64,000 bases of DNA from assembly GCA_018697195.1 (NCBI GenBank), contig CM031861.1, forward strand, positions 4,524,114-4,588,113, written 5' to 3'. How positions within the stretch are numbered: the first letter of the stretch is position 1; the number at the start of each line of letters is the position of its first letter. Below the pieces are notes generated by a model, which made no database searches, was not told the DNA's origin, and was given only the letters and a program-made list of their open reading frames with translations. Origin of the DNA: Certhia americana. Taxonomy: Eukaryota > Chordata > Aves > Passeriformes > Certhiidae. Below, piece by piece: positions 23,561 through 35,366 of this stretch. A program made the position numbers and the translations under genes.

Positions 23561-24070
23561 TGACAATCATGGGACTCTTTCTTTCCTTTCCATTGTAACC
23601 CTGCGCATAGTGATGTGTCTGAGCAAAGCTGGGGCAGGATTCCTGTGAACAACAAGTGCTTCAAGAGGTGTAAATGCAATCCAAAGCAGGGAGATGGTAG
23701 AGGAGGCTTTCTTGGGAGTCCTGATGTCAGCATCACTGAGATTTTGAAGCTGAGGTTAAACATCTATAAGGAAGTGTGTAATATATTCAGTATTTTTCCA
23801 GACAGTGAATTGTACTGGGGAGAAAACAGCAGGAATATGAAGAGAAAATGGATCTTTACAGGTGTTAGGCCAGTGCTACATAAATGTTTGAGTGGTATAT
23901 CGAAGAATCCTTCACTTTTCACATTGGTAATACTTGTTTAAAAAACAACAGCTTGCTTATAAAGCTCTCTGTTTCAAGTGTTTGAGCCTGAGCATATGTC
24001 ACCAGGAAGTTGCCATGATTTGCTTGACATAGTTAAATTTCATGTTAAGTGCATTTTCTTTAGTTTTAGA

Positions 24071-24111
24071 AATAAAACCCTCCTATTTACTTGCCAAAAA
24101 AAAAAAAAAAA
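24071..24111 (+). other. Poly-A signal followed by an A16 tract
   Basis: AATAAA at 24071-24076 is followed 19 bases later by an uninterrupted run of 16 A (24096-24111). This is the spacing at the 3' end of a polyadenylated transcript. It could be the tail of an inserted cDNA copy. CR1 machinery rarely makes poly-A retrocopies, so it may equally be chance in AT-rich DNA. I found no matching target duplication by eye. Confidence 0.35.
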
Positions 24112-27100
24112 GGAAGATATGTTGAAAAGTTCAATTTGCCTGTTTTTATATCAGGTGGGCTAAAGGTAGAGAGGGTGTGATACTGTTTCAGAAGACATTT
24201 TCCATATTAGTATTGTGAGTGGGAAATGTGGGAGAATACATGCCAGAGCTCACCCCCTGCCTACCCCCACATGGCAAGGTATTTTCAGGTTGTGTCTGAA
24301 TCCCTTCCAGCTGACTTCAACAGCAAACCTTCAATTGATTTGAGGCGGGGGAAGGATGAGTTTCAACAATTCCAAGTGCAATTGTGAGTGATAAATGCAG
24401 AGCTGGAGTCTTGTTACACAGTATGAAATTTACCTTTTGTGTGCTTTCAAAATCAGCAGGGGTGAAAATAGCAGACACTGTTGCTGGCCATATGTTTCTT
24501 CTTGCTTTGGTAAAATTGCCTCTATTTGTCAAGTCATTAGTAGAGCAACCATTTATCCCACAAAATAGAAGGAAGGAGTCAGTGTTGCAGAACCTCCAAA
24601 GGGTGTTATAATGAATATAGTTTTGATGAGCTATCAGGCAGGATAAAAGCTGTGGACATCTGTAGAAAGCAAATCAAACACACAGCTTTCTGTCACTGTA
24701 GAGGGCTTTGCCTATGACAGAAGCCACTGATTTAATTTTAGGGAAATTGAGGTGTTTAGAAACTGGCATGGGCTAGAGGGAACTGTCATAATTAGGGTCT
24801 TGTTTTCATCCTGGGGGACAGGGACTCAGTATTGAGAATAGCCCTGGAGACACCAGGAACTTTCTCTCTGAAGTTTCAACTTACTGCAAAGTAAAATTTA
24901 ATTACAGTAGAGTTGCCATCAATATTTTTTTTGAACTTTTGAAAGCAAAAATTGAATGAATTTTTAATATTATTATTAAGTATTTGAGACTTAAAACAGG
25001 GTTTTAACATGGAATAAAGACATGTAAGAGATGTTGAAAAACCATTGAAGTGAATTATTCACATGTTCATAAAATATATACATCTCTTTCACTGTATTGC
25101 GTCCTGGGATTTAAATGTATTTCTAATATCCAAATTATTTGTATGATGTAGAAAACTCAAGAAATCTTCATCAACTTCAGACTTAGGGGAACAGTGTAAG
25201 TGATAGCACTGTAATGTGGTTGATGTGAAGAGAAAATTACTGTTTTTATAGTTCTGTGACTACAGGTTTAGGAGGGGGGAATTTGGAAAAGAAAAAGTAA
25301 GTCCAATTGAAGAAGGACGTTTGACTAGATATCGTTTCCCTATGAAAATTTAGTTCAGAAAATTTGGGTTGGAAGTTGAAATTGCATTTACTTTACTTAC
25401 ATCAAAAATGCTGCAAAACTGAATCTGCATACTTCGGTGATAAATTGCATTTGGCTTTAATTTTCATCAAGTGTAGCAGTGATTTATGTTATGCATAAAT
25501 TCCAAGTATAGTGTCCTGAATGGGAGTTAAATTCTGATGAGAGAAATGGGGAAGACAAAGAGGAGATAATACAGGACAGGTTTTCAGTCTGTGAGTATGT
25601 TACCAAAATTAGGCATGTAAGATATATTCTTGATAACCTTCAGCCCCTCTATCTAGATGATTCCTGCAGTTCTCAGGATTTTTTTCAATAGCTGTGTAAA
25701 ATGTCAAGAGTTTCATGTAAAAGAAAATGTTATTTGCCTGTTAAGTTATGCAGTATGTGTGCATCACAAATAAGTGGTTTGATTTCAGAAGTGCTCAGCT
25801 TCTTTTGCACAGGTTGTAAGACCTTTCCAGGCATATTGGAAGTGAAAAAAGAGAAATAATATTAATTGAGAAAAGTAGAATATTTCAATCTTCACAAAAA
25901 TAATAATCCTTAATAAAAACCAGTTTTGACTCCTCACATTGATGTATTCATATGAAATTTTCTTTCAAAATGATTTTGGCAGGTTTGAAACTATGAAAAA
26001 TTCTCACTCCGTTCTGGGCAAGGAAAAAAAATTATTTGAAATCCAGAGATACCATTGCCTCACTACACAGGCATTAATATGATTAATATGTCTGGAGCTC
26101 CTTGGCAATGTCTTTGAGGTCTCAGTGGCTCTGGAGAAACCCTCTGTATTGCAATGGAGCAATAATTCTTTGTTGTTTTGGCAAATATATATTCCTCTGA
26201 TGCAGTACTTTTTTTTTGAAATGGGGGATTTTACATCTATTAGTAATCAGATGCTGGTGTATCAGATGCTATAAAGCCAAGGTTGTGGATTCACTGGAGT
26301 GTATCTGTCTATGGAAGGGAGTGCTGAGTTGCATTAGAGAACACTGCAGCTTTTTTTATTTCCTTTTTAAAAAATTGTATGTTTGCTATAAGAGTCTGGA
26401 TTGTACAAATCCCAACTCCCATTGTTAGAATTCTGCTTAGCCTCTTTCCTCACTGAGACAGCTTTTATCCTGGCATTACACCATAAGGCAAGGAAACAGT
26501 GAAAAATAACAATGTATTTCAAGACTTCACAGCCTTCAGAGATGCTAAATCCAGTGGCTGGAATCAAGCCAGAAAGTTTTGATTTTGAGCAAATATTTGC
26601 AGCTTCACAACTGCATTGTCTTTTCTATGGGGTCTTGTTGGTTTTCCTGGGGTTTTATGTAGTAAATGATTGCAGATGGCTTTTAGACAGTGAGAAGTAG
26701 AAAATGAAAACTTCCTCTTTTATATAGAATTTCAGTAAAGCTTTTAAGGTGTAAATATACTTAAGAGACTTGCATCATGAAAAGATTTATTGCATTAAGT
26801 GTGCAATTGTGATTAAAATAGGATATTCACTTATTCCCTCTTCATTCATATTCACTTACTGCCCCATTTATTTATTTGTTTTAAAACTTTTGTAACAGAA
26901 TCTATGTTATTGTTCTAGAGCCATGGTGAAGTTATGACATTGTTGTGCCCTGCCACTCCTAAACACAAACACAATGACTTATTTTTTATGCCCTATTTAA
27001 AAATTAGGTATTTCTCATTGCTGGTGTGGTATTTAAGTTCTTTTAAGATGGCTTCTGTAGGATATCCAAATACTTTTGATCTCATCTGAGTTTCTTTTCT

Positions 27101-27332
27101 CGTGGACTGATGCTTTGCTTGGAGTAAGATTTCTGGTTTTTTTGTATTTAAGGAAAACTTTTATTTTTTATTTTTCAATTTTTGTTAGAACTGCGGAAGG
27201 GTAAATGGAGGTAAAAAAACCTTGAGTACCACTTCTCTCATCAGGGAGTTGAAGGGCATGATGGTATGGTGATAACTGACTCAGTGTATTAGTGTGAGTG
27301 AGGTTTCATTTACCCCTGTGTGAAATCTCTGC

Positions 27333-27376
27333 AGTATTTAATGCCATACTATACAGTATTTAATGCCATACTATAC
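27333..27376. repeat. 22-base perfect tandem duplication
   Basis: The 22-base unit starting AGTATTTAATGCC and ending CTATAC occurs at 27333-27354 and again at 27355-27376 without mismatch, which implies a recent duplication. Confidence 0.95.
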
Positions 27377-27504
27377 AGAGCCTGGAAGCATCAGGATGCA
27401 AATGAAAAGTTGTTGTTCGTGTAGGTAGCAGGGTAATATCTCTACAGTACATCAGATCATGTGAAATTTTTGCTGCATGTGCCAAAACCATCCCTCCATA
27501 AAAG

Positions 27505-28216
27505 TGTCATGGGTTGTAGTGCAAAATGTAACCCAAACTCTGTATTCTATCACCATCTGATGATACTGGGTGGGGTAATTGTCTGTCCATGGCCAGCTGT
27601 CAATAAACCAGCCAAGGCAGTTTCCTGATCTCTGCCACAACCCAGCCTCCCTCCAGGGAGAGATCTTCTGCTGATGGGCCAGAGAGTGTCACTGAGAGAA
27701 TTCCATCGTCCCACTGGGAAATGCTCCAGCCAAGGGGAGGAGCCAAGGATTCCTACCTGGATAAAAATCTGGGAGTTGGAACACCAAGCAGCCTTTCCAC
27801 TGGATTCTCAGAGGAAGAACAGGCCCATCTATCACCACTGGACCTTCAGTGAAAAACTCCACTTTTTTCTACAGGAGCATCACTTCACCAGAGCCACATC
27901 TGCCACTGGGACGGCAGCCACCATGGAATGGCACTGCCACCAACACCCTGACACACAGGGGGGCAGCTGGGATCCTGACTCTATCAGTGAGTCTGTTTAT
28001 TTGTTTATTTTTCTCTTCTGTAATACTGCATGTGTTTTAGTTTTATTGTTTCTTTTAGTTCCCCTAATAAAGAACTGTTATTCCTATTCCCACATCTTTG
28101 CCTGAGAGCCCCTTAATTTCAAAGTTATAATAATTTGGAGTGAGGGGGTTTAAATTCTCCATTCCAAGGGAGGCTCCTGCCTTCCTTAGCAGACACCTGG
28201 TGTTTAAACCATGACA
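27505..28216 (+). mobile_element. Solo LTR of an endogenous retrovirus, apparently complete
   Basis: The 712-base block starts TGTCATGGG and ends CCATGACA, an inverted terminal pair as expected for an LTR. Within it, a TATA-like GGATAAAAA lies at about 27760 and a poly-A signal AATAAA at 28066-28071, followed by GAACTGTTATTCC, CATCTTTGCCTGAGAGCCCC and a U5-like tail. The five flanking bases are AAAAG on the left and AAACG on the right, a possible target duplication with one change. No internal gag/pol/env sequence is next to it, so it is a solo LTR. A 143-codon open frame (27674-28105) lies across it and is not treated as a gene. The last 165 bases match 34666-34834. Confidence 0.85.
28066..28071 (+). 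terminator. LTR poly-A signal
   Basis: AATAAA about 300 bases downstream of the TATA-like GGATAAAAA in the same LTR. The order and spacing fit the U3-R boundary and the end of R. Confidence 0.7.
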
Positions 28217-29502
28217 AAACGTCAATAAATTCCAGAGCAATCTGGTCTTTTTTTATGGGACAGACACATAGTGGTGATCAACATGCTGAAAGCAGATTTC
28301 ATGGGGAAAAAATCAACAGCAGACTGCTCCTGGGGGAAGTGGGAAAAGTGCAAGGCCATCACAACATTATGCTTATTGTTTTAGGCAAGGCAGACTAAGA
28401 AATCATCACCCTTACCTGTGTTATCACAGAACTTCTTTTGTTTGAAAAACTAAATTGAAAAAACATTTCCTCATGAGGTTCCTGATGTTGCCTTTTCTCA
28501 TCAGGGAAGCAACTCATCTTACTGAAATGCAAGTGAAGTTCATGTATAATTTGGTTTTAATAGTAAAGACATTTCTGCTCATATTGGCTCCAGAGGGAAG
28601 TTTGACAATTAAAAATTCACCTTAACCTTTTTTTCAGAGATATATTCTGCTTGTTTCTATGACTATGTATTAAAAACCAAATTAAATTATGGAATAAGTA
28701 TAATTTGAGGGGAGACTTTTTAATGATTTTGCATTGGGGTATTGGTCATACTGGAGACTCATTCACTTAAAGTACAAGAGATAGGAAAAGGAATGTCTTG
28801 GGAACTTAGGAAGAAAAATCTTTGAGGCATAACTCAGCATTTTGTAGGATTGCAGTGGGGCAGGAATTTCCTGCAATTGTTTTCTCAGAGGAGTAAAACT
28901 GCAGTCCTAAGTTCTTGTGTCAATACCTCCAAGGAAACAGTGGAAATTACCAAGTACAGAATTCTCCCAGGAATGGAATGTCCAAAGAGGTGATAGAATT
29001 TTTCCTCTCCAAGTTAGTGGAAAAAATGAATAATTTTTTTTGTTTGGAATGGAACTAGACTATGCCTTATATTTTTGCATAAGAAAAGCCTAGAAGATTG
29101 TTTTCTGAAATGCTTGAGCTGACTGGTATTTTTGGTAAAGACATTAGATGGTTTGTGAACAAATTTCTCTGGAAGGCTTTGATCCCAACTGCACGCTCTG
29201 GAACACCTCTTTTTGATGTTCCTGGAAGATTCTCTGGAATTCTAAATGCCTGAAGGAAAAAAAATAGTGAAAAGAAAAATTTATTTTTAACTTTATGTTC
29301 CCCAAAAGGCCTTGTCAGTGGGTGATCTTTGTTTTGCTGTTGGAAGAGGACGTGTTTGTATTCAAGAATATTTCTGCAGCTACTTATGGCCATAGAGTCC
29401 ATAGATGCAGAAGAAAATGGATTTATGAGTTATGAGAAGTGAGGATTCAGTTGATAGCTCCAAACTGTCATTGAATAGTGTGCATGAGTATGAGTGGTTT
29501 TG
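28217..29502. other. Non-coding stretch, nothing recognised
   Basis: AT-rich sequence between two LTRs. A 111-codon minus-strand frame (29067-29402) has no recognisable content. Confidence 0.55.
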
Positions 29503-29522
29503 TTTTTTTTTTTTTTTTTTTT
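29503..29522. repeat. Poly-T tract (20 T)
   Basis: A run of 20 T. On the minus strand it is an A run preceded by AATAAA (complement of about 29531-29536). That superficially resembles a retrocopy tail, but the sequence further right is LTR-like in plus orientation. Confidence 0.9.
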
Positions 29523-29659
29523 GATTGTGTATTTATTTGCAATGTTTCAATTAATAGAACTTCAGCACAAATAAACCTATGAACACCAATTCTCTCCTGA
29601 GTCAGAGGAGAGGAAAAATGAGGACATGTGAGCAGAACAATTTGTTGACACTAAGATCA

Positions 29660-30511
29660 GTGAAAGGAGGGAGGGGGAGGAGGAGGAGCTCTGAGGGTTG
29701 GAGCTGAGATTCTTCTGCAAGGCATGGTGAGGAGGTCATGCAACAAACTGTGTCCCTGTAATTCATGAAATGCATGGGGGATGCAGCATTCACCTGCAGC
29801 CCATGAGAAAAGGGCACTGGTACTGGAACATGTGGATGCTGGAAAGCCGTGGTCAGGTGAGAGGCTTCAACAGAGAGAGAGACAACCCAGAAACAGAGGA
29901 AAAGGAACCTTGCTTTTATACTAGAACAGCTCATCCTTAAAAACTGCCCCACATAACTAAATGGCCTATGAAAAGTAGTTGTGGGAAGACTGCAGGCCAT
30001 GGGAGGGATTTCATGCTGCAAGCAGGTTCTGGGCGGACTTTCAGCCATGAAAATGGAAACCACCTTGGAAAAATGCACAGAGAACACAAAACCACCTTGG
30101 AAAAGTGTACAGAGAACTGTTTCCCATGGGAATGACCCCATGGCATAGCAAAAGAGACTCCTCTCCCTGACTGAACTGAAGAAAGATCTTATAAGTGACA
30201 AACTGACTAAAAACCCCATGTTTTGTCTCCCTGCACTGTAGGTGGGAAGGAAAGAAGGGCTGGGGGGAGGGGAAGAGGTGTTCTAAAGGTGTATTTTTAG
30301 TTCTCATTATCCTCTTTTAATTTTGTTAATTAATTTTCCTTTATACCTCTTAAAGTTTTAAGCCTTTTTTGCACACTTAAAGTTTTGTCTCCTAATCCTT
30401 TTCTCACCCCATGAGTTTTATTTCCCCCTCCTCTGCTTAACTATAGTGGAGGAAAGTGAATAAGTGATTTTTGTGGGTGCTCTGGTGTTTGGCCAGTGTC
30501 AACACATCACA
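29660..30511 (+). mobile_element. Probable LTR of an endogenous retrovirus
   Basis: The right end reads GTGTTTGGCCAGTGTCAAC then ACATCACA, a terminus I associate with a common songbird LTR group. Upstream are CTCCTAATCCTTTTCTCACC and CCATGAGTTTTATTTCCCCC, a TTATAAG TATA-like word near 30190, and a 32-base duplicated U3 motif (30057-30117). A purine run GGAGGGAGGGGGAGGAGGAG at about 29666-29688 sits where a polypurine tract would precede a 3' LTR, so sequence left of it could be eroded internal retroviral DNA. The left border is uncertain. A 205-codon minus-strand open frame (29602-30219) is antisense to this LTR and is not taken as a gene. Confidence 0.65.
30057..30117 (+). repeat. 32-base tandem duplication inside the LTR
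   Basis: Two copies of AAACCACCTTGGAAAA.TG followed by ACAGAGAAC begin at 30057 and 30089. They differ at a few positions. Duplicated U3 motifs of this size are common in retroviral LTR promoters. Confidence 0.85.
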
Positions 30512-33402
30512 ATAACTTATACCAAATAAGACATTGTAACAGCATTTATAGTTATGTCACTCTGCAGGTGTATTTCAGGATTCCGACAGCAACCATGATT
30601 TTTCATGTTTCAGCTGTAGAGAATAAAGCATAGCTAGTCTGATAAAGCCACAGACTAGCTCATGCTGTTTGTATTCTCAGTGTTCTCCCTCTGCCTTCCA
30701 CTGAACTAACTTTGATAGGACAGAAATACAATTCTCATTTTGGTTTCATGCTAAGATACAATTCATAGCCAGAGATTTGAGATGAAACCTATTCCAAGAA
30801 GACAATGGATTAAAAAGTTCTGAAGAAAACTGACTACCCCACAGGCAGAAAAAAGTGGCTTAGACAATGGACATTATAAGGAGATTTATTTCAAAAAATA
30901 ACCCTCTGGTAAAGATTATATGCAGTTTAGAGTCCTACAAACCTTGATCAAAATCCATCACGGTGCTCTGGCTCCCATTACTGAACAATACAATGTGAAC
31001 TGTTTCTGATGCTAGAGTTTAACAATTTCTTATTAACAGGTGCTGTAGTGATATTGCAGTAAGTGCTAACTGGAGATACACCTCTTTAAGTGGTTGAACT
31101 CTTCCCATTTTTAGGCAGGATATCTGTAGATGCTGGGCTTTGTGCAATGCTATATGGGCACAGTGTCTGGCTTTAATGCTGTGCTGTGCCCCCAGAAACT
31201 GCAAATGATTTAGTTTTATCTGGAATTATTTTTGCCTGAGCAAGTACTTGGTGATGTGGATGTACAGAATGCACATCATCTATCTGATTGAGTCTTACTT
31301 GAAAGTGAAGCTGTGTGCTCAGATTAACTGAAATTTCTGAGATACAAGTGTGTGGTATGTTTGTTACCACCAGAATTCTGAACAAGGGCCAAGGCAGAGG
31401 GTGACTGTTTCTCTCACCTTTGAGAATGTTGCAAGTGTGGGTGTTCACAGCAGGGGAAGAAGAATCTGCCACAGAAATCTCTTCAAGATTAAGATTCCTT
31501 CAAGATAGAAGTGCAAACACAAATTAGCCCACAGATGACTACGCCTGGTGGGGTTTTTTCTGTGGCTCCTGTTCTTGCATCCACATTCACGCTGCCAGTG
31601 GCTTCCTGCTGCTCATCATAGCAGATCTGCATGGGAGCAAGATTGAAAAGATCACGCTCCCATACAGATTGAAGATGATTTCTTAAGGAAAGTGCTGGTG
31701 TGCTTGAAAGACTGCTGAGTGTTTGCCAGCCCTTCTCTCTCCCAGTATATGAATTCCTGTCTCAGTTCTCGCAGGGAGGTTGAAATTTGTGTGACCGCTA
31801 GTCTGCAGGATGCTACCTTTCTGTGTGAAAAACAGCTCGTGTCATACACAGTAGCTCCTAAAAATAACTCCAAACAACCAACCACAAAGGCTTAGCTAAA
31901 AGAAGTAAGACAAGGGAAAATAATAGTCTAAAGCTCTTTTCCATCTGTTCTTTCTGCTGCCTTCCATAGCCTGGCTTGGCACAATAAGGCGTGAAGACAG
32001 GTGTATCCCAGATAACTTTCAAAAGCATTGTTTTCGGAGACTATTTCTTCTACACTCTCACTATGTTTCTGCTTATTTCTATATTTGTCATTCTTCACAG
32101 TTTTTGAGGAGCTTTGCAAGCCTACCTCTACCTGCTTTTCCTCACCTCGAACTTCTAATCTATACTTCCAACATCTTATTTAATTACAGTGAAACAATGA
32201 CTACCAGTCAGTCCAGTGTTGCATTCAGGGCCATATAGAAAGGCTATTTGCATATATAAATCATAGAATGATTTGAGTTGGAAGAGAAGGATTAGTTGCA
32301 CTAGAGAGCGTTTCATTAGTTAGTTATTGGAGCTAGACTTTGATGTCAGGCCTTAACTTATACGGTAAGATCACTAAATTGAGATAAATATGTTCTTAGT
32401 AAGACTTCTCATATCAGCATATATCAGTATGGGGAAAATAAGGGTTTTTTTTTAAATTAACAGTCTATTCCCAACCCATAAAAATGTTACAGTATATAGC
32501 TTTGATAAAGTGTTTTCTTGATCTGGGAGAAAAACACAGCAGGGGCCTTATTTTGCAATGTTAATAATCAAATATATCAAACTAATGCCCTAACTGGGGG
32601 GAGGGATGTTCATCCTCTATGTGCCTGCTATTTATCACTATTTAGCAATAGAGAGTATTTTTTAAAAAAATGGAATATATGAAATATCATACGTCAGCTT
32701 GCTAAATAGAGCATTTTTCTAACACTTCCAGAGTGCTTCTTCAGCTTTCCAAAGACGGTAAGTAAGCCATATTAAGTAACCCAGTACATATTTATAACCT
32801 ATATTTCATTCATGAATAGGACAAAATGTCAAGTAATTGGTTAAGGATCAGTGTTAAAGTGAAATTACTCTCAACAGATATAGAATTAGACATCAGTAAA
32901 AGGACCAAGAGAAGCAATTTTGTATTTCACAGGCTGCAAAAATATTTCCTTTTTTTGCATAGACTTTCACCCCAGAGGCGTCCCAGGGATTAAAGAACAA
33001 AGCATTTGACAGAAAGAGAAAGTAACAGATACAAAAAATAGTTCCTTTTTTTGAAGGGGGTACATAGCAAGGAAGAGAAGAAATGATGATGATATATCAA
33101 TAAGCAAGTGAAACCAGAGACACAGTAAACAAAGAAATGGTATTTTGAATGTAGTGGGATAAAAGCTTATTGTGCTTACAAGTTATTTCAGCTTAGGAAC
33201 AATTATTAGGACAAACTGTTAGGGAAAGTTTCTACATTTCTTTACTGAGAAGGAACAATTAGTAACTTGGTCATTCAAACACATACCACTGGAAATAGAT
33301 CCCATAAAATGAGATTACACTTTGCTCTATATTTATTTTATAATGCTGCTATTAATATAAGAAATTTCTAGGGGAAAATAGTGTCCAGAGGAGAAAAGTG
33401 GG
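30512..33402. other. Non-coding stretch with one tiny CR1-like word
   Basis: No gene or large repeat is recognised. A 30-base CR1-like end is listed separately at 32260-32290. Frames of up to 99 codons have no family signal. Confidence 0.55.
32260..32290 (-). mobile_element. Tiny CR1 3'-end-like remnant, inverted
   Basis: ATCATAGAATGATTTGAGTT followed by GGAAGAGAAGG resembles the reverse complement of the CR1 terminus, but similarity stops within about 30 bases. It could be a very short CR1 insertion or chance. Confidence 0.45.
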
Positions 33403-34834
33403 TGTTGGGGGTTTGGTCGCTTTCTTACAGAATTTTGTCCCAGAAGTTGCTAGGAAGTGGATTGCCGGGTGCTTGGGAAAGACAAAGGAAGCAGCTAAGT
33501 CAGGGACAGGGTGGCATCCAGACTTCACTTTGCTCTGGGTAGTTTTTGCTCTTGGAGGGAAGGGCCAGGACTGTTTGGCTCTAGACTGCAGCAAAATCTC
33601 ACCGGCCCTCACCTGGAGCTCAGCCCGGAGTGACCCACCACCATTTCTTTGTGTGTCCCCCAGGTTTCCGGAACCTGGTCCCACTGAGAGCTGCTGCCCC
33701 TTGTCCCTGCACTCACTGTTTCTGCAGTTTTGCTCTGGGTTTCCCCACGCCGTGTCCCTAGGCACGTTTCCTACAGCTCCAGCTCTGCTGCTGAGCCTTG
33801 GATACATCTCATTCCCTGGGAATGCTGCTCACTCGGGCAGCTTGTGATGGTACCAAGGGGGAAAGGTACCAGTGGAAACTGGGACTGGTTTTCCCTAGTT
33901 CTGTTTGTGGTTAAAGCTATAGTTGTTGTTATTTTGTTTATCTTGTTAGTGTTATAAATTACAGCCCTCAGGATAATCTTAATCAATTTATCTATTAGAT
34001 GTAAGGTAACACAAAGCAAGCAAACAGGCCTGGGTGTACCAGGGAGTCACTGTTCCACCAATGGCACACACCTCAGTGCAGCAGTTCTCTCTCTTTATTG
34101 AGTTTCTAGTTTCTATCTCCTCAGAGCCCCCTCCTGTTTCTCCATGGCTGTGCCTGCTCTGTTGGTTGCTAGGGGGTCAAGTGTCCTTTTTCAGGAGGAG
34201 GGCTCTTTTTCCTCTTTAGTGTCCTTTTTCTGACTTCTGTTTTACACTTGTGTTTAAGTTATATTCTTACATAAGTGATTTCTTGGCTATACATTTCACA
34301 AAAGCAGCTATGCCTTGTGATACATCTTTCCCAAGCAGCTTATAATAGTTTTGCTTCATGCACAATTTTCACAAGAGCAATTATAATTTGCACTATGTCT
34401 ACAAAAATGGTTACAATTTACAATAATTTGTAAAAGCAAATGCACAATAGCAAAAGCCTACTTTTATTTAACAAATAAACCCAAAAATGCTAATGAATTA
34501 TTAAGGCCTACAAAATATATTTTATGATTGGATAACTAAAACTATCCTGTTATTCTGATTCCATGTTCTATTTGGCTTTCCTTTTTTTGTTTGCCAAAGG
34601 TTATCTTTATACTGATCCCATGCAATAGATGTGTATTGACACGAATCACACTGACATTTCTCACATAGGACACAGTAAAGAACTGTTATTCCTTTCCTCA
34701 CATCTTTGCCTGAGACCCCTTTAATTTCAGAATTATAACAATTCGAAGGGAGGAGGTTCTGCATTCACCAGTCCAAGAGAAGCTTCTGTTTTTTTGTTTT
34801 CCTAGCAGACACCCCTGTCTTCCAAACTAAGACA
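33403..34834 (+). mobile_element. Endogenous retroviral LTR split by a nested LTR
   Basis: The left segment (33403-33999) is a GC-rich LTR body starting TGTTGGGGGTTTGG and fading into a T-rich run (TTGTTGTTATTTTGTTTATC). The right segment (34666-34834) begins with AGTAAAGAACTGTTATTCC and ends TCCAAACTAAGACA. It matches the last 165 bases of the complete solo LTR at 27505-28216. Joined length would be about 766 bases, close to the 712 of that copy, so the two segments are read as one plus-strand LTR interrupted by 34000-34665. The GC-rich part is open on both strands (149 and 151 codons), which I ascribe to composition. Confidence 0.7.
34000..34665 (-). mobile_element. LTR inserted into the LTR around it, inverted
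   Basis: The plus-strand left edge is TGTAAGG and the right edge is ATTTCTCACA. The right part shares GACACGAA.CACA and a TTTC.CACA ending with the complete minus-strand LTR at 35367-36162, which suggests a related family. AATAAAG on the minus strand (complement of about 34101) would be its poly-A signal. The immediate flanks TTAGA and TAGGA are similar but not identical, so the target duplication is only suggested. Confidence 0.6.
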
Positions 34835-35366
34835 GTGAAACATGAAAATGATTGAAATATTAGGGACTTTTCCTGAGTGCAGATTAACTTTGGGAATGGC
34901 TGAAATCAAGGGTTTAACTTTTGAATTATTGCTCAAGTTATACTCTAACAGGCAGATTTTCATCAGTGGACTGGGGGAGTGGAGGGCTCTGTAAGTAAAC
35001 TATGGAGTCTGAACACTGAGTGTATTAAATAGAATCTTTTCTCCTTAAGAATGAATATCACTGTGTCTTCAGTTGTGGCATGTAGTGCTTGCAGAAAACA
35101 AAAAGTTGACACTTTTTTGAGACTTTTAGTACATCAGATAAAATGAAGACTCTTGTGCGCAGTAGTTTGTGACTATTCCAAGACAGCTCCCGCTGATTTT
35201 AGCAACAATCTCTTTTTCTTGTCAGGATGAAAACGGGATAAAACAAGCAAATCACTGTAAAAATCCAGCTGATGGTTGTTCTCTTAGACAACAAGAAATT
35301 ATCCTTCATCCAAGGCCTAAGAACCAGTGAGTAAGTTAATACAATCTTGAGAATATGATGGGGATG
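34835..35366. other. Spacer between two LTRs
   Basis: About 530 bases of AT-rich sequence without recognisable content. Its last five bases (GGATG) form the left copy of the target duplication of the next LTR. Confidence 0.6.

Larger units (their letters stand above)
23561..27504. other. Non-coding stretch with an A-tail-like site and a tandem duplication
   Basis: It contains the AATAAA plus poly-A arrangement at 24071-24111 and the 22-base duplication at 27333-27376 (both listed separately). A 108-codon open frame at 23615-23941 (plus) has no recognisable family. Nothing else stands out. Confidence 0.5.

Noticed and set aside
27674..28105. 143-codon plus-strand frame
   Set aside because: Contained entirely in the solo LTR between its TATA-like box and poly-A region. 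LTRs of this class do not normally encode protein.
29602..30219. 205-codon minus-strand open frame, the longest in the window
   Set aside because: It is antisense to an LTR-like block that includes a tandem duplication, and the peptide (rich in S, F, L, P) has no recognisable domain. The nearby minus-strand AATAAA plus T20 run gives a false look of a retrocopy.
33352..33847. Overlapping 149- and 151-codon frames on opposite strands
   Set aside because: They lie in the GC-rich body of an LTR, and being open on both strands is a composition effect.
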